This document shows positions 6,296-9,283 of a stretch of DNA of 9,283 bases, piece after piece (position 1 is the stretch's first letter; each line of letters starts with the position of its first letter). The notes below the pieces were generated by a model. It was given only the letters and a program-made list of their open reading frames with translations. It was not told the DNA's origin and did no database searches. A program made the position numbers and the translations under genes. This DNA is from an uncultured Prevotella sp. (GTDB taxonomy: Bacteria; Bacteroidota; Bacteroidia; Bacteroidales; Bacteroidaceae), in contig USSA01000113.1 of the NCBI GenBank assembly GCA_900557255.1, forward strand, positions 1-9,283, in the 5' to 3' direction.

Positions 6296-7318
6296 TTACT
6301 TAGAATTCTGCTTGTAGTACTTGATGAGCTTAGGAACCACATCCTCAACATTGCCGTTGATAACGTAGTCGGCAATCTTGTTGATTGGAGCATCAGGATC
6401 GTTGTTTACAGAGATGATGATGCCTGAATCCTGCATACCGGCGATGTGCTGAATCTGACCAGAGATTCCGCAAGCGATATATACCTTAGGATGAACGGTA
6501 ACACCAGTCTGACCTATCTGACGGTCGTGATCTACCCAACCTGCATCTACTGCAGCACGGGAAGCACCTACCTCACCATGGAGGAGATGAGCCAATTCGA
6601 AGAGCTGGTCGAAGCCTTCCTTGCTTCCTACGCCATAACCGCCGGCTACGACGATGGCAGAACCCTTCAGGTTGTGCTTGGCAGCCTCTACGTGGTGGTC
6701 GAGTACCTTTACTACGAAGTCCTCAGCAGGAACATACTTGCTTACCTCAGGGTAAACTGCTTCCTTCTTGCACTCACCCTCGTAGATGCTCTTCTGCATC
6801 ACGCCAGAGCGGACTGTAGCCATCTGAGGACGGTGCTCTGGGTTTACGATGGTAGCCACGATGTTACCACCGAAGGCAGGACGAATCTGATAGAGCAGAC
6901 CCTCATAGTGCTTGCCGCTCTTCTTGTCGTCGTAATCACCGATTTCAAGTTCTGTACAGTCGGCGGTAAGACCGCTGGTCAATGAAGAAGAAACACGAGG
7001 ACCGAGGTCGCGACCGATAACGGTAGCACCCATCAGCGCAATCTGAGGCTTCTCCTCCTTGAAGAGGTTGACGAGAATGTCTGTATGAGGAGCTGAAGTA
7101 TATGGGAACAATCCCTCAGCATCGAAAACAAATAATTTATCTACACCATAAGGGAGAATTTGATCCTCTACCTGACCCTTGATGCCGGTACCAGCCACGA
7201 TGGCATGGAGCTCCACGCCCTGCTGGTTAGCGAGCTTACGACCCTTGGTGAGCAATTCCTGAGATACTTCGGCAACGGTTGTGCCTTCTACCTCGCAATA
7301 TACAAATACGTTGTTCAT
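6296..7318 (-). CDS. etfA: Electron transfer flavoprotein, alpha subunit (FixB family)
   Basis: The 340-residue alpha subunit carries the FAD that exchanges electrons with the partner dehydrogenase, as a heterodimer with EtfB in the cytoplasm. The N-terminal nucleotide-fold domain (1-200) includes GRDLGPRVSSSLTSG (102-116), ADCTEL (119-124) and RPAFGGN (146-152) with RPQMATVR (163-170). The C-terminal FAD domain (about 218-340) has VVAGGYGVGS (223-232), GASRAAVDAGWV (251-262), QIGQTG (267-272), ACGISGQIQHIAGM (282-295) and NNDPDAPI (305-312), the classical EtfA signature. Length is normal for a FixB-type subunit. It starts 13 bp after etfB ends and is followed closely by the dehydrogenase, so the three are one transcript. 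Confidence 0.95.
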   Translation of the reverse strand: MNNVFVYCEVEGTTVAEVSQELLTKGRKLANQQGVELHAIVAGTGIKGQVEDQILPYGVDKLFVFDAEGLFPYTSAPHTDILVNLFKEEKPQIALMGATVIGRDLGPRVSSSLTSGLTADCTELEIGDYDDKKSGKHYEGLLYQIRPAFGGNIVATIVNPEHRPQMATVRSGVMQKSIYEGECKKEAVYPEVSKYVPAEDFVVKVLDHHVEAAKHNLKGSAIVVAGGYGVGSKEGFDQLFELAHLLHGEVGASRAAVDAGWVDHDRQIGQTGVTVHPKVYIACGISGQIQHIAGMQDSGIIISVNNDPDAPINKIADYVINGNVEDVVPKLIKYYKQNSK

Positions 7319-7331
7319 TGTCTTTTCAAAA

Positions 7332-8201
7332 TTATCCGATAATACTTTCGTTCAACAATTCCTTCATCAGTCCGTCGATGTCTTCATCGCTGCTGGTCAA
7401 GGTCTTGCTTTCCTTAGCCTGGAACACGATGTTCTTCACGGCCTTCACCTTGGTAGGTGAACCGCTCAAACCGCACTGTGCAGGGTCGCCGTCAACATCG
7501 GCAACACTCCACTGGTTCAGAGTGAGGTAAGGGCGCTCTTCATAGAGGTTGGCCCAAGGCTCATCACCCTTGCGCTCCATAGGGCAGGTAGCGTATTTAT
7601 ATTTCATTACGAGCTTCACGTTGCATGGGCGACATGGAGCAGCACTTCCGTTTACGGTGATAACCAATGGCAATGGAGCCTCAACAGTCTCCACACCACC
7701 ATCAATGAGGCGGCGTATAGTAGCCTTGCCATCCTCTACCTTGAGGATTTCCTCTGCGTAGGTTACCTGGTTCAATCCCAACTTCTGAGCCACCTGCGGA
7801 CCTACCTGGGCTGTATCACCATCGATAGCCTGGCGACCACCGATTACGATGTCAACGTCACCAATCTTCTGGATACCAGTAGCAAGGGCATAGGAAGTAG
7901 CCAATGTGTCAGCACCGGCAAAGAGACGGTCGGTAAGCAACCAACCCGTATCAGCACCACGATAAAGACCCTGGCGGATGATTTCGCCAGCACGTGGAGG
8001 ACCCATAGTCAAAATACCAACTGTAGAACCTGGATTCTGCTCTTTCAATCGGAGAGCCTGCTCCAATGCGTTCAAATCTTCAGGATTGAAGATTGCAGGA
8101 AGGGCAGCGCGATTTACTGTGCCTTCGGCGGTCATCGCATCCTTACCCACATTTCTTGTGTCAGGTACTTGCTTGGCAAGTACTACGATTTTTAAACTCA
8201 T
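7332..8201 (-). CDS. etfB: Electron transfer flavoprotein, beta subunit (FixA family)
   Basis: The 289-residue beta subunit has the FixA N-terminus (VVLAKQVPDT, 6-15), NPEDLNALEQALRLKE (39-54) and the nucleotide-binding loop GGRQAIDGDTAQVGPQ (121-136). In ordinary respiratory ETFs this loop reads like AIDDDCNQTGQ and binds AMP. The DGDTAQVGP form is typical of ETFs with a second FAD, including electron-bifurcating ones, so an NAD(P)H-dependent bifurcating or confurcating role is plausible but not shown. The C-terminal arm WSVADVDGDPAQCGLSGSPT (231-250) is also of that type. Unusual is PCRPCNVK (189-196), where many homologues have a PRYP-like sequence; C190, C193, C206 and C243 give it several cysteines. 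It is the first gene of the operon, about 136 nt behind the predicted transcription start. Confidence 0.95.
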   Translation of the reverse strand: MSLKIVVLAKQVPDTRNVGKDAMTAEGTVNRAALPAIFNPEDLNALEQALRLKEQNPGSTVGILTMGPPRAGEIIRQGLYRGADTGWLLTDRLFAGADTLATSYALATGIQKIGDVDIVIGGRQAIDGDTAQVGPQVAQKLGLNQVTYAEEILKVEDGKATIRRLIDGGVETVEAPLPLVITVNGSAAPCRPCNVKLVMKYKYATCPMERKGDEPWANLYEERPYLTLNQWSVADVDGDPAQCGLSGSPTKVKAVKNIVFQAKESKTLTSSDEDIDGLMKELLNESIIG

Positions 8202-8337
8202 ATTTTTAAAAATGGTTATTGTTATAATTTCCTAAGTTTGTTAGTGCTCAGTACTCAAGTTGTACGTCGTCTAGTGCGATTGTCAGACTTGCTATCGTCT
8301 AATAAGTTACTGTCCAATGTTCAATTTGGGACAAAAC
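8202..8337 (-). other. Leader of the etf operon, no gene seen
   Basis: From the predicted start (about 8337) to ATG 8201 the transcript has about 136 untranslated nucleotides. I see no ORF of note and no known riboswitch. Two short copies of TAGACGA occur, and CAAGT with ACTTG could close a small fold around them, but the pairing is weak and could be chance. Confidence 0.35.
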
Positions 8338-8343
8338 ACGGGG

Positions 8344-8375
8344 CAAAAGTAACACTTTTTTATGGCTTACGCAAA
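8344..8375 (-). promoter_or_regulatory. Promoter of the etf operon
   Basis: On the minus strand TTTG (8375-8372) is separated by 20 bp from TACTTTTG (8351-8344), which is followed by C. Both boxes and the spacing fit the Bacteroidota consensus, placing the start near 8337. No comparable element is seen between etfB, etfA and the dehydrogenase, so this one promoter probably serves all three. Confidence 0.7.
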
Positions 8376-8402
8376 TATTTTATTAAAAAAATGCCCATTT
8401 AG

Positions 8403-8428
8403 TCTTGCTTTGTGCGCAAAACGCAAGA
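8403..8428 (-). terminator. Possible weak terminator after ribE
   Basis: TCTTGC (8403-8408) pairs with GCAAGA (8423-8428), with a loop rich in TTTG/CAAA. On the minus strand a T-run follows, but only about 10 nt beyond the stem (8392-8386). The stem is short, so this is the best candidate rather than a confident site for the end of ribE. Confidence 0.25.
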
Positions 8429-8471
8429 AATGTGCAAGTTTTTTAGAACGTCCGTACTTAACTTTGCTGGC

Positions 8472-9074
8472 TTATTCAAAGCTCTTGAGTCGAGCGATAT
8501 ATTTGCCCAGAATGTCGAATTCGATATTCACTACCGTTCCCACTTCGATGTCGCAGAAGTTGGTATTCTCTCTGGTATAAGGAATGATGGCAACGGTAAA
8601 TGTGTTGTCTGTAGGATCACATACGGTGAGCGAAACGCCGTTAACGGTAACGCTGCCCTTGTCGACCGTGAAATAGCCTTTTCTTGCCATTTCCTTATTG
8701 AGCTCATATTCGAAAGTAAAATAAGTAGAGCCATCAGCGTCTTTCATTGCGATACATTTGGCAGTCTCGTCCACGTGTCCCTGTACGATATGACCATCCA
8801 GACGGCCGTTCATCACCATAGAACGCTCTACGTTCACCTTGTCGCCCACCTTGAGCAGACCCAGATTACTGCGGTCCAGGGTTTCTTTCATGGCGGTAAC
8901 GGTATAGGTACCGTCCTTGATTTCCACCACGGTGAGGCAGACGCCGTTGTGCGCCACACTTTGGTCGATGCCGAGTTCATCAACGAAAGAGCATCTCAAT
9001 GTGAAGTCGATGTTCTCCTTATCATGTCTGATAGCTACGACGGTAGCCATTTCTTCTACGATTCCACTAAACAT
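8472..9074 (-). CDS. ribE: Riboflavin synthase, alpha chain
   Basis: The 200-residue enzyme joins two molecules of 6,7-dimethyl-8-ribityllumazine to give riboflavin and the pyrimidinedione that is recycled, the last step of riboflavin synthesis. The sequence shows the two homologous lumazine-binding barrels. Barrel one (1-97) has the hallmark MFSGIVEE start, SVAHNGVCLTVV (39-50) and ETLDRSNLG (64-72). Barrel two (98-187) opens at GHIVQGHVDETA (94-105) and repeats the pattern with KGSVTVNGVSLTV (139-151) and TRENTNF (167-173). Length is typical. It is a single gene with its own promoter and a leader of only about 33 nt, too short for an FMN riboswitch. Some databases call this gene ribC or risA. 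Confidence 0.96.
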   Translation of the reverse strand: MFSGIVEEMATVVAIRHDKENIDFTLRCSFVDELGIDQSVAHNGVCLTVVEIKDGTYTVTAMKETLDRSNLGLLKVGDKVNVERSMVMNGRLDGHIVQGHVDETAKCIAMKDADGSTYFTFEYELNKEMARKGYFTVDKGSVTVNGVSLTVCDPTDNTFTVAIIPYTRENTNFCDIEVGTVVNIEFDILGKYIARLKSFE

Positions 9075-9113
9075 ATATTCTATTTTTATTTGGTTTCATT
9101 ATTATTTAGAATG

Positions 9114-9145
9114 CAAAGATATTGCATTAGCTAGAAACAGCCAAA
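9114..9145 (-). promoter_or_regulatory. Promoter of ribE
   Basis: TTTG (9145-9142), 20 bp, then TATCTTTG (9121-9114) and C on the minus strand form a near-ideal Bacteroidota promoter. The expected start is about 9107, leaving roughly 33 nt before ATG 9074. It is arranged back to back with the rightward promoter at 9182-9213. Confidence 0.75.
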
Positions 9146-9181
9146 TTATTTAAGTTCTTTTGATAAAATAAGCAAGATATA

Positions 9182-9213
9182 TTTGTTTAATTGCCATATT
9201 TTTTATATTTTTG
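9182..9213 (+). promoter_or_regulatory. Promoter of the rightward gene at the window end
   Basis: TTTG (9182-9185), 20 bp, then TATTTTTG (9206-9213) followed by C. The predicted start is near 9220, about 24 nt before ATG 9244. The two divergent -33 boxes are 36 bp apart, so one regulator could reach both, though no operator is obvious between them. Confidence 0.7.
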
Positions 9214-9243
9214 CACATTATAATATATAAACATTTGAAGACA

Positions 9244-9283
9244 ATGGAAATCAAGGAAGGATATATGCCCTTCATGGGCTATC
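9244..9283 (+). CDS. 5' end of a gene, possibly a proline iminopeptidase-like alpha/beta hydrolase
   Basis: Only 13 codons are in the window (MEIKEGYMPFMGY). They begin at an ATG 24 nt behind the start point predicted from the promoter at 9182-9213, which supports a real gene. The pattern M-x-I-x-E-x-Y-x-P-F resembles the N-termini of PepI-type prolyl aminopeptidases of the alpha/beta hydrolase fold (for example the lactobacillar enzyme). The lid, HGGPG and catalytic residues are outside the window, so the assignment rests on a short match recalled from the family. Confidence 0.5.
   Translation, partial: MEIKEGYMPFMGY

Noticed and set aside
9075..9110. An FMN riboswitch before ribE
   Set aside because: The leader predicted from the promoter is only about 33 nt and has none of the conserved elements.
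8412..9134. A 240-codon rightward frame opposite ribE
   Set aside because: It is antisense to a clear riboflavin synthase, has no recognisable motif, and arises from codon bias of the real gene. Similar shadows opposite etfA, etfB and the dehydrogenase were left out for the same reason.

Overview
The window looks like chromosomal DNA of a gut Bacteroidota, most likely Prevotella/Segatella. The main evidence is a set of promoters of the Bacteroidota type (TTTG, 20 bp, TAnnTTTG), few Shine-Dalgarno sequences, A/T-rich intergenic DNA, and an etfB-etfA-acyl-CoA dehydrogenase order known from this phylum. The genus is an inference; no rRNA or marker gene is present.

Right half (4495-9283), conserved metabolic core. 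ribE (riboflavin synthase) is transcribed leftward from its own promoter. It diverges from a rightward gene that is cut by the window end and has a proline-iminopeptidase-like N-terminus. Left of ribE, a promoter at 8344-8375 and a leader of about 136 nt precede a three-gene operon: etfB, etfA and a 567-residue acyl-CoA dehydrogenase. It ends at a strong hairpin terminator (4495-4531). EtfB has the DGDTAQVGP-type loop associated with FAD-containing, bifurcation-type ETFs, so the three proteins probably form one redox module.

Left half (1-4455), accessory and more A/T-rich. An AAA/DUF4143 ATPase (2965-4299) stands alone, with about 33-bp tandem repeats upstream. Terminators with the same stem sequence lie on both sides of it. 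Beyond it, roughly 2460-2820 has no convincing gene but holds a nested series of inverted repeats plus an 11-nt long-range complement. It follows a good -7 box on the minus strand, so I read it as a candidate structured RNA of about 360 nt. It may also be the leader of the next operon. That operon has three overlapping genes: a two-TM protein with a PH-like domain, a four-TM protein, and a small exported protein with two FG-GAP-like calcium loops. None is recognised as a known system.

The left edge holds two copies of a short rightward coding-like repeat (226-320 and 398-523) separated by a two-way terminator. A promoter there points leftward out of the window. The most unusual parts are the structured RNA with its envelope operon and the twin small ORFs.
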